Shown piece after piece: positions 52,982 through 60,896 of a stretch of 64,000 nucleotides of DNA. The DNA comes from Flavobacterium piscisymbiosum (lineage in GTDB: Bacteria; Bacteroidota; Bacteroidia; Flavobacteriales; Flavobacteriaceae). The position numbers and the translations under genes are program-made. Under the pieces are notes generated by a model that did not search any database, was not told where the DNA came from, and worked only from the letters and a program-made list of their open reading frames with translations. The DNA lies in NCBI RefSeq assembly GCF_020905295.1, contig NZ_JAJJMM010000001.1:2976001-3040000 (forward strand), read 5' to 3'. Position 1 is the first letter of the stretch, and the number at the start of each line of letters is the position of its first letter.

Positions 52982-53776
52982 CTATTCGCTAAGAACTTCG
53001 ATGCAAATTCCAGAATCTAACAGGCTATCGATATTTGTTACAGTTCTTGCAATATCCATTGAAATGTTTTCGAGAGGTAAAATGTAGGTTTTTGTGATAT
53101 TTACAATGTTGTAATATGGATAATTAAATTCTAAAAATAAGGATTTCAACTGTTGGGCCTCTTTTACAGTTCTTACTAATAAATAAATATTCCCTAAATT
53201 ATTAAAAATAGTATCACCATAATATTTACCTTTTTGAGATATAATTGGTTTTTCTATTTTCCATATTGGGAGATAATTTCCTTCAGACCAATTGCGAAAA
53301 TTTCGCCACCGCCATTCACGTTCATGAGTCCAATCATTAGTGTGTTTTATTCCAGTAAGCATATATCTATATTGTTCCTCATCAGTTAGAAAAGGAGTGA
53401 ACCTTTCACCATTTTCTAGTTCTTCGACTTCATCGTTTTCATTGGAGACGCCATAAATTACATTTCTAGCACCAAGATGAAACATATTGCCTCTTGATAA
53501 AGCAATACCATAAAAATCAACTTTTGAAAAATCATTTCTATTTTTTACATAATTCATTAAACTGATTAAAGGCATTTCAGTGAAGCAAACAGCAGGATAC
53601 TTTCCGAAAATTGTTCTTCTAGTATTTCTTTCAGACCATCCACAATTTATTCGTCCAGTTTTTATGATTTTTTTTAAGGTTTCAAAAGCTGAGGCATCTC
53701 CATTTTGTCTTGTAAAGTGGATTAAATGATCAGACATATCAAATCTGTCTTTATAAATCTGTTTAAAGTCATCCAT
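52982..53776 (-). CDS. Protein with HFT/CFTE/EREWR pattern, AbiGi/DUF2971-like
   Basis: A 264-residue soluble protein. It begins MDDFKQIYKDRFDMSDHLIHFTRQN, then AFETLKKIIKTGRINCG, PAVCFTEMPLISLMNYVKN and, in the middle, NDWTHEREWRWRNF. The order 'His-Phe-Thr ... short helix ending in Gly ... Cys-Phe-Thr/Ser-Glu ... Glu-x-Glu-Trp-Arg' is the pattern I know from AbiGi-type phage-resistance proteins and DUF2971, whose fold is related to ADP-ribosyltransferase-like proteins. That would make it a candidate for phage defence or toxin action, but function is not shown. The family label needs a profile search. Confidence 0.6.
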   Translation of the reverse strand: MDDFKQIYKDRFDMSDHLIHFTRQNGDASAFETLKKIIKTGRINCGWSERNTRRTIFGKYPAVCFTEMPLISLMNYVKNRNDFSKVDFYGIALSRGNMFHLGARNVIYGVSNENDEVEELENGERFTPFLTDEEQYRYMLTGIKHTNDWTHEREWRWRNFRNWSEGNYLPIWKIEKPIISQKGKYYGDTIFNNLGNIYLLVRTVKEAQQLKSLFLEFNYPYYNIVNITKTYILPLENISMDIARTVTNIDSLLDSGICIEVLSE

Positions 53777-53904
53777 AATATTGGTAATTGAACATTTTGC
53801 TCAGCAATTAATTTGTTATAAGTAAAATGAAGTTATATAATTAGTTCAGCAGTTAGATGCTCATATCAGCAGGGAGCAACATCCGCGTGATCTGGATTAA
53901 TGGT

Positions 53905-54597
53905 TTACTGGATACTAAGCTTTATTAAGTCGTCATTTTTTAAAATAGTAGTTCTTTTAGATTTTAAGTTATACAGAAACAAAAAGTTTTCTGTTTTGCC
54001 AACATATTTAAGATTTTTATCAGTTAAATAAGTTTTCTCTTTGAAGACAATAGTATATTTTAATTTGTCTTTATTTTCAATAATTTTATAAGCATCACTA
54101 TATCCATACATTATTGTGTACAATACAATTCCTGTAACAATAAATAATGTATATGAAATAGTTAGTTTGGTTGAAGATAAAAATATGCGAAATAATGCTA
54201 AAAATACAAATAATCCAACACAGATTATTTCCATAGATTCACTTTTAGAATCACTATAATTTGAAAAGACTACAATTAATAGTAAAATAAATATTGCTAA
54301 TATTAAAGAAATTTTACGCTCATTTTTATATTCTTCGGGTGTATCACTTTTAAGAGTAAAATTTTGATTTGCACTTTGAATAGTATCAAATAAAACTAGA
54401 AAAACTCCAATTCCAAAAATGCATAAATAAAATAATAAATCATCAATAAATGAAGTAATAAATTCTTGAATTCCTATATAGTCTACAATTGAAATATTAA
54501 AAATCTTGTAATAAATAATTAATTTAATTGAACTGCAGAATAATATAAAAATGCTTCCAATTGGTAATAAAGGAATTAACTTTTCAACTTTTTCCAT
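53905..54597 (-). CDS. Polytopic membrane protein, unknown (1)
   Basis: A 230-residue protein with about five hydrophobic helices: LIPLLPIGSIFILFCSSIKLIIYY, FIDDLLFYLCIFGIGVFLVLF, LILAIFILLLIVVFSNY, IICVGLFVFLALFRIFL and LFIVTGIVLYTIMYG, followed by a soluble C-terminal region (DKLKYTIVFKEKTYLTDKNLKYVGKTENFLFL). No family recognised. It lies directly downstream of a similar membrane gene (54629) with 31 bases between them, so the pair is probably one transcript. Confidence 0.68.
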   Translation of the reverse strand: MEKVEKLIPLLPIGSIFILFCSSIKLIIYYKIFNISIVDYIGIQEFITSFIDDLLFYLCIFGIGVFLVLFDTIQSANQNFTLKSDTPEEYKNERKISLILAIFILLLIVVFSNYSDSKSESMEIICVGLFVFLALFRIFLSSTKLTISYTLFIVTGIVLYTIMYGYSDAYKIIENKDKLKYTIVFKEKTYLTDKNLKYVGKTENFLFLYNLKSKRTTILKNDDLIKLSIQ

Positions 54598-54628
54598 TTT
54601 TTGTGGTTTTATAATGCTTATAACTATT

Positions 54629-55228
54629 TTAAGAATTACTCAGTAGTTTTTTTGAATTATGAATTCTGTTTTCTTTGTCGGTTGAAATTACAATTTTTAG
54701 TAATTCACTTGCACCTACACTAATGTAATAAGAAAGCATAAGACTTATAATTAATGTAACTACACCATATAAAGCCACTATAATTTTAATATTCGTAAGT
54801 GAAAATTTTGACAATTTTTTTTTAATATAGCGATAGAATAAAAAGTCAAAGAAGGGTAGTCCTAATTTAATTAATGCTATAATAAAAATTAAGATTTGAA
54901 AAAAGCCGGGAAAACTTTTTATTGTGTATAAAGACAAAGAAAATTGCGCTAATACTAAAGCAAACCTAAAGAGGATCAACGTATAATTAGGGTTTTCATC
55001 TTCATTTTTATGCGCAGTATCAATTATTAAAGGCCAAAGGATTACAATAGAAAGCAAAGAAAAAAGGAATGATAAAGGCTCTGAAGTTTCAGTATCCTTA
55101 ATTGAAATGCTATAAATTGCTAAAGCATTAAATATTCCCAAAACAGTAAACAAGCTAACATTTCTTTCAATGTAGATTCTTAAACTGATTTCTTCTATTG
55201 TTGGTTTAGAATTTATTTCTTCTGACAT
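54629..55228 (-). CDS. Polytopic membrane protein, unknown (2)
   Basis: A 199-residue protein with about five hydrophobic segments (SLFTVLGIFNALAIYSISI; PLSFLFSLLSIVILWPLII; TLILFRFALVLAQFSLSLYT; ILIFIIALIKLGLPFFDFLF; IIVALYGVVTLIISLMLSYY) and a short charged C-terminus. The ATG at 55228 is used; the upstream TTG at 55234 adds two residues only. Probably cotranscribed with the next membrane gene. No family recognised. Confidence 0.68.
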   Translation of the reverse strand: MSEEINSKPTIEEISLRIYIERNVSLFTVLGIFNALAIYSISIKDTETSEPLSFLFSLLSIVILWPLIIDTAHKNEDENPNYTLILFRFALVLAQFSLSLYTIKSFPGFFQILIFIIALIKLGLPFFDFLFYRYIKKKLSKFSLTNIKIIVALYGVVTLIISLMLSYYISVGASELLKIVISTDKENRIHNSKKLLSNS

Positions 55229-55357
55229 ATCCAAATGGTTTACTATTTTAAATATATTATTAGTTTAAAAAATGATTTTGAAATGATTCTCAAAACTAAA
55301 CCTTTTTAATTTAAATATTACATAAAATTATTATCCTCCTTTTGAAAACAATTCCCA

Positions 55358-55391
55358 TAGCCCTGATAGCAACGGTTCCCTATTAACCGTG
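55358..55391. repeat. TAGCCCTGATAG repeat, partial copy
   Basis: TAGCCCTGATAGCAACGGTT then CCCTATTAACCGTG: a start identical to the element at 57799 (TAGCCCTGATAG), with a short AACGGTT/AACCGTG hairpin. Confidence 0.65.
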
Positions 55392-55423
55392 AAAAGATAT
55401 CCGTATTATTGATTGTTGTTTAT

Positions 55424-56173
55424 TTAGAATCTTTTAAGCTTCTCTTCTTTTTCAATTTTCTTTCTATCATCTTCCAACATTTGCATATTTTCCATATTGA
55501 AATTAATTTTTTTATTTTCTCTTATGTAAATGTCAAAATCAAATATTTCTATTCTATCATTAATTACAGTTTCGCAGTATTTATTGATTTTAAAATCAAA
55601 AGTTAACATTGCTCGAATTTTATTTTCTTCAGAGGTAAAGAAATATTGAGAAAAGGTATTTACATATTTTTTAAGTTTTAAATTTTTACAACTATTTGCA
55701 GTTTTCTTTTCTTCTGTTTTAAGTCCTTTTCCTTTGTACTTTTCGAGAATAATATTTGTGTAACTTTTATTTAGGCTTGCCCTTATAAAATATAATTTAT
55801 CATTGTAAAATTTAAGTAAAACGTTTTTAATAGCAATACCATTAGTTTCGTAGTTAGGTATAAATATTACTTCAGTAGAGTCATTTACTGATGCAACTTC
55901 GAGATTGTACCAACTTTTTACATTTTTATAGTCTGGTTTTACCTCGTAAGCAAATGAACTTCCTGTATATTCTTCATTGAGATCCTCATAATTAACTGTA
56001 TGACTTTGATATGATTCTAAATTTTCTATTGTTGACAAATAAGTATATGAAGGCAGTAATGATTTTAAATCAGAGATACTTGTTGTATTTATTTCAAAGT
56101 CACCAATTCTTGTTGGGCAATCTTGTGCATTTGAATAGACTCCAATTAAAATTATAAATAGAAGATATTTCAT
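55424..56173 (-). CDS. Exported protein, unknown
   Basis: A 249-residue protein with a short signal peptide (KYLLFIILIGVYSNAQ) and a domain starting DCPTRIGDFEINTTSISDLK. The body has many aromatic and Lys residues, two cysteines (NSCKNLKLKK; KYCETVINDR) and a charged C-terminal helix (NMQMLEDDRKKIEKEEKLKRF). No known family. It lies 16 bases downstream of the next gene and is probably cotranscribed with it; both are secreted, so both products act in the envelope. Confidence 0.72.
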   Translation of the reverse strand: MKYLLFIILIGVYSNAQDCPTRIGDFEINTTSISDLKSLLPSYTYLSTIENLESYQSHTVNYEDLNEEYTGSSFAYEVKPDYKNVKSWYNLEVASVNDSTEVIFIPNYETNGIAIKNVLLKFYNDKLYFIRASLNKSYTNIILEKYKGKGLKTEEKKTANSCKNLKLKKYVNTFSQYFFTSEENKIRAMLTFDFKINKYCETVINDRIEIFDFDIYIRENKKINFNMENMQMLEDDRKKIEKEEKLKRF

Positions 56174-56189
56174 AATGTCTTTTTTAAAA

Positions 56190-56768
56190 TTATTTAATCT
56201 CTTTCAGCATCGTAAGTAATTCTGGAATCTTACTTACTTGCGATTCTGTCCAGAAATAATGTTCATTATCTGTATTGCCATTATCCTTTAAATAGATAGA
56301 TATTCTTCTTGTACTTTTTTCAATATAAAAACTAAATGTAATTTCTCTTGAATTAAAAATATATGTTACCGACTGTTTTCTTTCGGTTTTGTCTTTCAGA
56401 TTTGGAATTACATATTGTTCTATAAAAAGAATGAATTCATCTACTTCGTTTAAATCAATCCATGAAGATTTGAAATAGGTATTATTTTGTCCTGTTAACA
56501 TATTTCCATATTTAACAGTCATATCCATTTGCAGTGATTTTACTTTATTATTCGATTTTAAATCAATTGCTTCAACGGGAAAGAAAGAAACTATTTCACC
56601 AATTCCGGATTTAAATTCTGCTTTTGTATTCCAGTCTTTGTTTATTTGAGTTATCTCAGCGTTATCAATAAATTGTCTGGTTTCAGAATTCTGCTTTTGT
56701 TTCTGAGCGTAATTTATTGTTACTATTAAAAGCATTAAAAACGTAAATAATTTTTTAGTGAATTTCAT
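56190..56768 (-). CDS. Exported protein, unknown
   Basis: A 192-residue protein with a signal peptide (KFTKKLFTFLMLLIVTINYAQ) and a soluble domain: DWNTKAEFKSGIGEIVSFFPVEA, LQMDMTVKYGNMLTGQNNTYFKSSWIDLNEVDEFILFIEQ, and RKQSVTYIFNSREITFSFYIEKSTRRISIYLKD. The sequence reads as a mixed fold; no known domain recognised. It heads a two-gene unit with the 249-residue protein downstream and is divergent from hicA with a 300-base spacer. Confidence 0.72.
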   Translation of the reverse strand: MKFTKKLFTFLMLLIVTINYAQKQKQNSETRQFIDNAEITQINKDWNTKAEFKSGIGEIVSFFPVEAIDLKSNNKVKSLQMDMTVKYGNMLTGQNNTYFKSSWIDLNEVDEFILFIEQYVIPNLKDKTERKQSVTYIFNSREITFSFYIEKSTRRISIYLKDNGNTDNEHYFWTESQVSKIPELLTMLKEIK

Positions 56769-57068
56769 ATTATATGTTTTTTAGTATTAGAATCTGGATT
56801 ATTTACTTTTATTAATTTAAAAACAAACATCGTCTTTAATTTAAATTAACCACCAAGTAAAAACACCTGATTTTTTTTTATAAAAGTAAATTCTCTTAAG
56901 TGAATGATTTTACGGAAAACCATAAATGGCTAAATATATTTAACGTATAACAATTTTGTTATATAACAAAATTGTTATACATTTGCTTAACTTAAAATCA
57001 AATAAATCCCTAAAACAAAAATATATGAGAGATAGCAGACGCATTTTATTAATTTAAATTAAAAGCAA
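56769..57068. other. Intergenic spacer between an exported-protein gene and hicA
   Basis: No gene seen. It is AT-rich DNA; its one striking feature is the perfect palindrome and promoter of hicA (56944-56984, separate entry). The ATG at about 57024 begins only a short open frame (MRDSRRILLI) that stops at once. Confidence 0.6.
56944..56984 (+). promoter_or_regulatory. hicA promoter embedded in a 36-bp perfect palindrome (operator)
   Basis: GTATAACAATTTTGTTAT (56944-56961) is followed directly by its exact reverse complement ATAACAAAATTGTTATAC (56962-56979). Inside it lie TTG (56955-56957), a 19-base spacer and TACATTTG (56977-56984), an exact Bacteroidota promoter that overlaps both arms. 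This is the expected place for HicB to bind and repress its own operon. Transcription would start near 56991, about 78 bases before hicA. Confidence 0.75.
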
Positions 57069-57257
57069 ATGGCTTCAGTAAATGAGTTGTTAAAACTTCT
57101 CAAAAAGGATGGTTGGTTTCTTTATAAAAATGGTGCAAACCACGATTTGTATAGACATGCAACAAAACAAAATCAACTTACTATCCCGAGACATGGTAGT
57201 AAAGAAATGGCAAACGGTACTTTAAATAGTATTTTAAAAGCAGCAGGACTTAAATAG
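57069..57257 (+). CDS. hicA: HicA family toxin (mRNA interferase)
   Basis: A 62-residue protein with the dsRBD-like HicA fold: SVNELLKLLKKDGWFLYKN, GANHDLYRHATKQNQLTIPRHGSKEMANGTLNSILKAAGLK. The conserved His of the active site lies in GANHDLY, and IPRHGSKEMANGT is the family's signature. HicA cleaves mRNA unless bound by HicB. Typical length (about 60). The hicB gene follows after 35 bases, so hicA comes first, the common order. The operon starts at the palindromic promoter upstream. Confidence 0.93.
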   Translation: MASVNELLKLLKKDGWFLYKNGANHDLYRHATKQNQLTIPRHGSKEMANGTLNSILKAAGLK

Positions 57258-57292
57258 TTCTGCCGCTTTTTTAAATGTAAAATTCAGACAAT

Positions 57293-57703
57293 ATGAATGC
57301 AAAAAAAATAGTAATTTCAGTTGTTATTGAAAAAACTTCTACAGGTTTTTCAGCTTATGCAAAAGAAATTGATGGGTTAGCTACAGTCGGAAGTAGTATA
57401 ACCGAAATAAAAGAGAATTTTAACGAAGTCCTTCAATATCATGTAGAATATCTGCAAGAACAAGGAGAAACCGTTACAATAACTGATTTCGAAATTAGTT
57501 ATCAAATAGATTTAGAACAGGTTTTCGATTATTTTAGTGTAATCAACAAATCAGCTTTTGCAGAGCATTACGCAGAAATGAATCAAAGTTTATTCCGACA
57601 ATACACTAAAGGCTTAGCAAATTTATCAAGCGATAAAATGTTACAGATTTCTAAAGGGTTACATAAATTAGCGGATGAATTAAGTGATTTGACTTTGGTG
57701 TGA
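57293..57703 (+). CDS. hicB: HicB family antitoxin
   Basis: A 136-residue antitoxin. The N-terminal RNase H-like HicB fold is visible as ISVVIEKTSTGFSAYAKEIDGLATVGSSITEIKENFNEVLQYHVEYLQEQG. The C-terminal half (LEQVFDYFSVINKSAFAEHYAEMNQSLFRQYTKGLANLSSDKMLQI) fits a helix-turn-helix DNA-binding domain as in HTH-type HicB proteins, which would let it bind the palindrome upstream of hicA. Its N-terminal domain neutralises HicA. A terminator follows at 57738. Confidence 0.9.
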   Translation: MNAKKIVISVVIEKTSTGFSAYAKEIDGLATVGSSITEIKENFNEVLQYHVEYLQEQGETVTITDFEISYQIDLEQVFDYFSVINKSAFAEHYAEMNQSLFRQYTKGLANLSSDKMLQISKGLHKLADELSDLTLV

Positions 57704-57737
57704 ATATAATAATCTTTTGTTTTACGACAAAAGTATA

Positions 57738-57765
57738 ACCCCTCACTTGAGGGGTTTTTTATTTT
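57738..57765 (+). terminator. Terminator after hicB
   Basis: AACCCCTCA-CT-TGAGGGGTT followed by T6ATTTT. Confidence 0.85.
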
Positions 57766-57798
57766 ATAAAATGAACCAAACTTTCTTTTAAAACCAAA

Positions 57799-57875
57799 AC
57801 CCCTAGCCCTGATAGAAGTGAAAATCCTTTTGTGCCGGGGTTCGGCACAAAAGATTGTAACGGATAGCAGGAAAC
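57799..57875. repeat. TAGCCCTGATAG palindromic repeat
   Basis: Starts CCCCTAGCCCTGATAGAAGT, contains the perfect stem CTTTTGTGCCG (57827-57837) / CGGCACAAAAG (57843-57853) and ends AACGGATAGCAGGAAA. This element type is a familiar feature of Flavobacterium and related genomes; a partial copy lies at 55358. Confidence 0.8.
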
Positions 57876-58006
57876 AGCTCCTAAAAAGATATAAAGAATA
57901 GGCAGCCCCGATAGTTATCGGGATCCAAAAAACCACTATAATCAAACTAAATTTCCCCTTCAAAAAACACAAAAAATCAATACTAGAATTTTCAACAAAA
58001 ATTTCG

Positions 58007-58014
58007 TAAATTTG
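58007..58014 (+). promoter_or_regulatory. Possible -7 box of prfA (TAAATTTG)
   Basis: TAAATTTG, 24 bases before the ATG at 58039; no TTG at the typical distance, though TTC occurs nearby. Confidence 0.45.
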
Positions 58015-58038
58015 CACTCCAATAAAAGGAATTAGAAA

Positions 58039-59115
58039 ATGTTAGATAGACTTCAAATAGTAAAACAACGTTTCGACGAGATTTCGGATTTGATTATCCA
58101 GCCGGATGTTATTTCTGATCAGAAACGTTATGTGCAATTGAATCAGGAGTACAAAAACCTGAAAGCATTGGCTGAAAAGCGTGATGAATATGTACTTGTG
58201 ATGGCTAATATAGATGAGGCAAACGAAATTATTGCTGATGGAAGTGATGCAGATATGGTTGAAATGGCCAAAATGCAACTAGATGAAGCAAAAGAAAGAT
58301 TGCCTGAACTTGAGGAAGAAATCAAGTTTATGTTGATCCCTAAAGATCCTGAAGATGCTAAAAACGTAATGGTCGAGATTCGTGCCGGAACGGGTGGGGA
58401 TGAAGCGAGTATTTTTGCAGGAGATTTGTTTAGAATGTATACTAAATATTGTGAGAACCAGGGTTGGAGAACTTCTGTAGTAGATATGAACGAAGGTACT
58501 TCGGGTGGTTTCAAAGAGGTTATTTTTGAAGTATCTGGAGAGGATGTTTACGGAACTTTGAAGTTTGAAGCCGGAGTGCACCGTGTACAACGTGTTCCTC
58601 AGACAGAAACTCAGGGTCGTGTGCATACATCTGCAGCAACGGTTATGGTTTTACCGGAAGCGGAAGAGTTTGATGTACAAATTGATATGAACGATGTTCG
58701 TGTGGATTTCTTCTGTTCATCTGGACCTGGAGGACAATCTGTAAATACTACGAAATCTGCGGTACGTTTAACGCACATTCCTACGGGATTGGTGGCGCAA
58801 TGTCAGGATCAGAAATCGCAGCATAAAAACAAAGATAAGGCGTTGAACGTTTTACGTTCTCGTTTATACGAACAGGAATTGGCGAAGAAAGAGGCTGAAG
58901 ATGCTACAAAACGTACATCGCAGGTGAGTTCTGGTGACAGATCGGCTAAAATTCGTACTTACAACTACGCTCAGGGTCGTGTAACGGATCACAGAGTTGG
59001 TTTGACACTTTACGATTTAGGAAATATCATGAATGGTGACATTCAGAAAATTGTTGCCGAGTTACAATTGGTAAACAATATGGAGAAATTGAAAGAAGCT
59101 TCGGAAGTTTTTTAA
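58039..59115 (+). CDS. prfA: Peptide chain release factor 1
   Basis: Class I release factor that terminates translation at UAA and UAG. Of 358 residues, the N-terminal helical domain ([19 protein letters not shown]) is followed by the core domain; the catalytic GGQ lies in [21 protein letters not shown] near residue 230, whose Gln contacts the peptidyl-tRNA ester. The C-terminal [28 protein letters not shown] is the RF1/RF2 tail. Its 358-residue length and sequence fit RF1, not RF2. A terminator follows at 59227. Confidence 0.97.
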   Translation: MLDRLQIVKQRFDEISDLIIQPDVISDQKRYVQLNQEYKNLKALAEKRDEYVLVMANIDEANEIIADGSDADMVEMAKMQLDEAKERLPELEEEIKFMLIPKDPEDAKNVMVEIRAGTGGDEASIFAGDLFRMYTKYCENQGWRTSVVDMNEGTSGGFKEVIFEVSGEDVYGTLKFEAGVHRVQRVPQTETQGRVHTSAATVMVLPEAEEFDVQIDMNDVRVDFFCSSGPGGQSVNTTKSAVRLTHIPTGLVAQCQDQKSQHKNKDKALNVLRSRLYEQELAKKEAEDATKRTSQVSSGDRSAKIRTYNYAQGRVTDHRVGLTLYDLGNIMNGDIQKIVAELQLVNNMEKLKEASEVF

Positions 59116-59226
59116 TCTAATTTGCTATCCCGAGGCTTCGGGACTGAGTTGCTGAGGTTCTAAGTTTTTAGGAACATAGGTTCAGAGGGGCAAAGAGACA
59201 AAGGTTTTTGTCAATCTATATAAATA

Positions 59227-59268
59227 TAAAAATCCCGTTTCACTAATCGTGAAACGGGATTTTTTTTT
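59227..59268 (+). terminator. Terminator after prfA
   Basis: AAAAATCCCGTTTCAC-TAATC-GTGAAACGGGATTTTT with a long T tract, about 110 bases after the stop. Confidence 0.9.
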
Positions 59269-59450
59269 GACCATAATATAAACATAGCCAGTGGTTTCAA
59301 CCACTGGAACGCAATATATATAATCGTAATATAGGTACTCGAAATGCATATCATCACAATATACTGTAGCAATAAATTCTCATAATTTATATTCTTCATT
59401 CCGTTTCCCAAGATTAAAACCTCGGGGTATAATTGAAATATCTTAAATGC

Positions 59451-59491
59451 AAAAAGCCCCTGTTTTACTAATGTGAAACAGGGGCTTTTTT
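59451..59491. terminator. Strong hairpin, terminator for the converging envelope cluster or second prfA terminator
   Basis: AAAAAGCCCCTGTTTTAC-TAATGT-GAAACAGGGGCTTTTTT. A and T tracts on both sides make it usable from either strand. Confidence 0.8.
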
Positions 59492-59753
59492 TGGTTCAGA
59501 CAAAGTCTGGTTTTAGACTTTCAAAAGAAATCTTAGAACCTTAGCAACTCAGCATCTCAGAACCTTAATAAAATATATAGTGAAGGATATTAACTCTTTA
59601 ACCGTTTGTTTATAAAACGTATAAAGCAAGTTAGATACCTAGAAATACTCTTGTATATTCAAAACATTTATATAGATTTGAGTACATGTACACACCATTT
59701 TTTAATACTATTTCGCTTAACTTTTCCATAATACATAAATTTGAGTTAGACAA

Positions 59754-60125
59754 TTACTCTCTTGATTGTTCTTGTTGTGATGATTCCTCGTTTGGGGATT
59801 CATGATGTGGTTTTGAAACTAAATTTGTTACGACCAGTTGCAATAATGATCCAAAGATGCCTTTGAACATCGAAGTGCTTTTACCTACTACAAATCGTTT
59901 TGCGAGATAACCAATCCCGATACTTATGGCAGATTGTGCCAGATTGCTTTTGAAACCAACAGTTTCGTTGATTTCTTCTACTGTATTCCTGATTAGATTA
60001 AGTGGCTTTAAATTGTGCTTAATTTCATCGATTTCGTCTTTAATGGCACACCACTCGGCGTCCTGTCGAATTTCTAGTTCCTGGATCGTCTGATTTAATC
60101 GATCAATAGTATAAATAGTTTCCAT
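59754..60125 (-). CDS. Unknown protein at the end of the envelope-stress cluster
   Basis: A 123-residue protein: an N-terminal acidic coiled coil (IDRLNQTIQELEIRQDAEWCAIKDEIDEIKHNL), a middle segment (SNLAQSAISIGIGYLAKRFVVGKSTSMFKGIFGSLLQLVV) with two weakly hydrophobic stretches that resemble the Gly-rich region of small membrane-associated proteins, and a Ser/Glu/Gln-rich tail (HHESPNEESSQQEQSRE). It follows the holin-like gene after 22 bases and looks cotranscribed. No family known. Confidence 0.7.
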   Translation of the reverse strand: METIYTIDRLNQTIQELEIRQDAEWCAIKDEIDEIKHNLKPLNLIRNTVEEINETVGFKSNLAQSAISIGIGYLAKRFVVGKSTSMFKGIFGSLLQLVVTNLVSKPHHESPNEESSQQEQSRE

Positions 60126-60147
60126 AACAGTCTTTTTTAGTTATTAA

Positions 60148-60531
60148 TTAATTTAAATCAGCTTTTGTTTCATCCTTTTTAGTTTCTTTTAAAATACTGG
60201 AAATAATCATGTTTCCAATAGGTGTTTTAATAATCTTATGTTGCGTTTTGAGCATTACAATCGCAACGATAAGATAAAAGAGGGCTATGATAAAAAATCC
60301 GTAATAATACTCTCCAAGCACTTTTCCAATCCATAAACTAATCCCTATATTAAGGAATAAGGTAAAAAATGCAACAACAGCTCCAACTGCGATCTTAGAA
60401 GTTAATGTTGATAAAACATCCGCTGCTGCTGATACCGCTTTAAGTTTAAGTAATTCTAAACTTGTTTTGGTATAGTTTTCTGCTTTTTCATAAAGATTTA
60501 AGTTCTCGTTTGTTGTTGCATCTGATTCCAT
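60148..60531 (-). CDS. Phage-holin-family-like membrane protein
   Basis: A 127-residue protein: an amphipathic N-terminal helix (NLYEKAENYTKTSLELLKLKAVSAAADVLSTL), two membrane helices (IAVGAVVAFFTLFLNIGISLWIG; YYGFFIIALFYLIVAIVML) and a short C-terminal tail. It matches the Holin_X/DUF1469-type family, annotated as 'phage holin family' but found in chromosomal stress clusters with YtxH-like proteins, as here. A lysis role is not implied. Confidence 0.8.
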   Translation of the reverse strand: MESDATTNENLNLYEKAENYTKTSLELLKLKAVSAAADVLSTLTSKIAVGAVVAFFTLFLNIGISLWIGKVLGEYYYGFFIIALFYLIVAIVMLKTQHKIIKTPIGNMIISSILKETKKDETKADLN

Positions 60532-60566
60532 GATATAGGGTATTTATGGTTTAAAAATTTCACTTT

Positions 60567-60851
60567 TTAGTAGTTCGTTTTTACACTTTTTGCTTCATCT
60601 TTGATAGTGTTGAAGTCTTCTTTTGCCTGGTTGAATTTTGCTTTACCTTCTTCGATAATATCTTTACCGTTTGCAGTAATAGTATTTACAACTCCGTCAA
60701 ATTTTGTTTTTAAATTATCTCCGTAATCTTTCGATTTATCTTTGATTTTTTTTCTTGTGTTTGACCCTTTGTCCGGTGCAAATAATACACCTATGAATGC
60801 TCCTGCAGCTGCAGCTCCTAAAATTCCTAAAATTGTGTTACTCGTTTTCAT
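60567..60851 (-). CDS. YtxH domain-containing protein
   Basis: A 94-residue protein: one N-terminal glycine/alanine-rich membrane helix (ILGILGAAAAGAFIGVLFAPDKGSNTRKKIKDKSKD), the YtxH signature, followed by a long charged amphipathic helix (FDGVVNTITANGKDIIEEGKAKFNQAKEDFNTIKDEAKSVK). YtxH-type proteins are general-stress membrane proteins; their mechanism is not known. Together with the holin-like and 50-aa membrane proteins it forms a compact operon. Confidence 0.88.
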   Translation of the reverse strand: MKTSNTILGILGAAAAGAFIGVLFAPDKGSNTRKKIKDKSKDYGDNLKTKFDGVVNTITANGKDIIEEGKAKFNQAKEDFNTIKDEAKSVKTNY

Positions 60852-60896
60852 AATATTTGATTTAGTGATTAAAATAATTTTTTATAATGTTGATTT

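Larger units (their letters stand above)
57704..58038. other. Intergenic spacer between hicB and prfA
   Basis: A 335-base gap with no gene. It contains the hicB terminator (57738-57765), a TAGCCCTGATAG palindromic repeat (57799-57875) with a perfect CTTTTGTGCCG/CGGCACAAAAG stem, a CCCCGATAGTTATCGGG hairpin (about 57906-57922) and the prfA promoter box. Confidence 0.65.
59116..59753. other. Intergenic repeat cluster between prfA and the envelope cluster
   Basis: 638 bases, no gene. Contents: an inverted repeat (GAGTTGCTGAGGTTCTAAG near 59147 and CTTAGAACCTTAGCAACTC near 59531); the prfA terminator (59227-59268); a CCAGTGGTTTCAACCACTGG hairpin (59290-59309); a second strong terminator (59451-59491). 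The open frame at 59211-59411 on the - strand reads through a terminator and is rejected. Confidence 0.65.

Noticed and set aside
59211-59411. 66-codon open frame on the - strand after prfA
   Set aside because: It reads straight through the perfect prfA terminator hairpin and T tract; its hydrophobic look comes from AT-rich DNA.
60148-60531. Prophage holin
   Set aside because: No phage structural, lysis or integrase genes are near; the family is common in chromosomal stress clusters with YtxH proteins.
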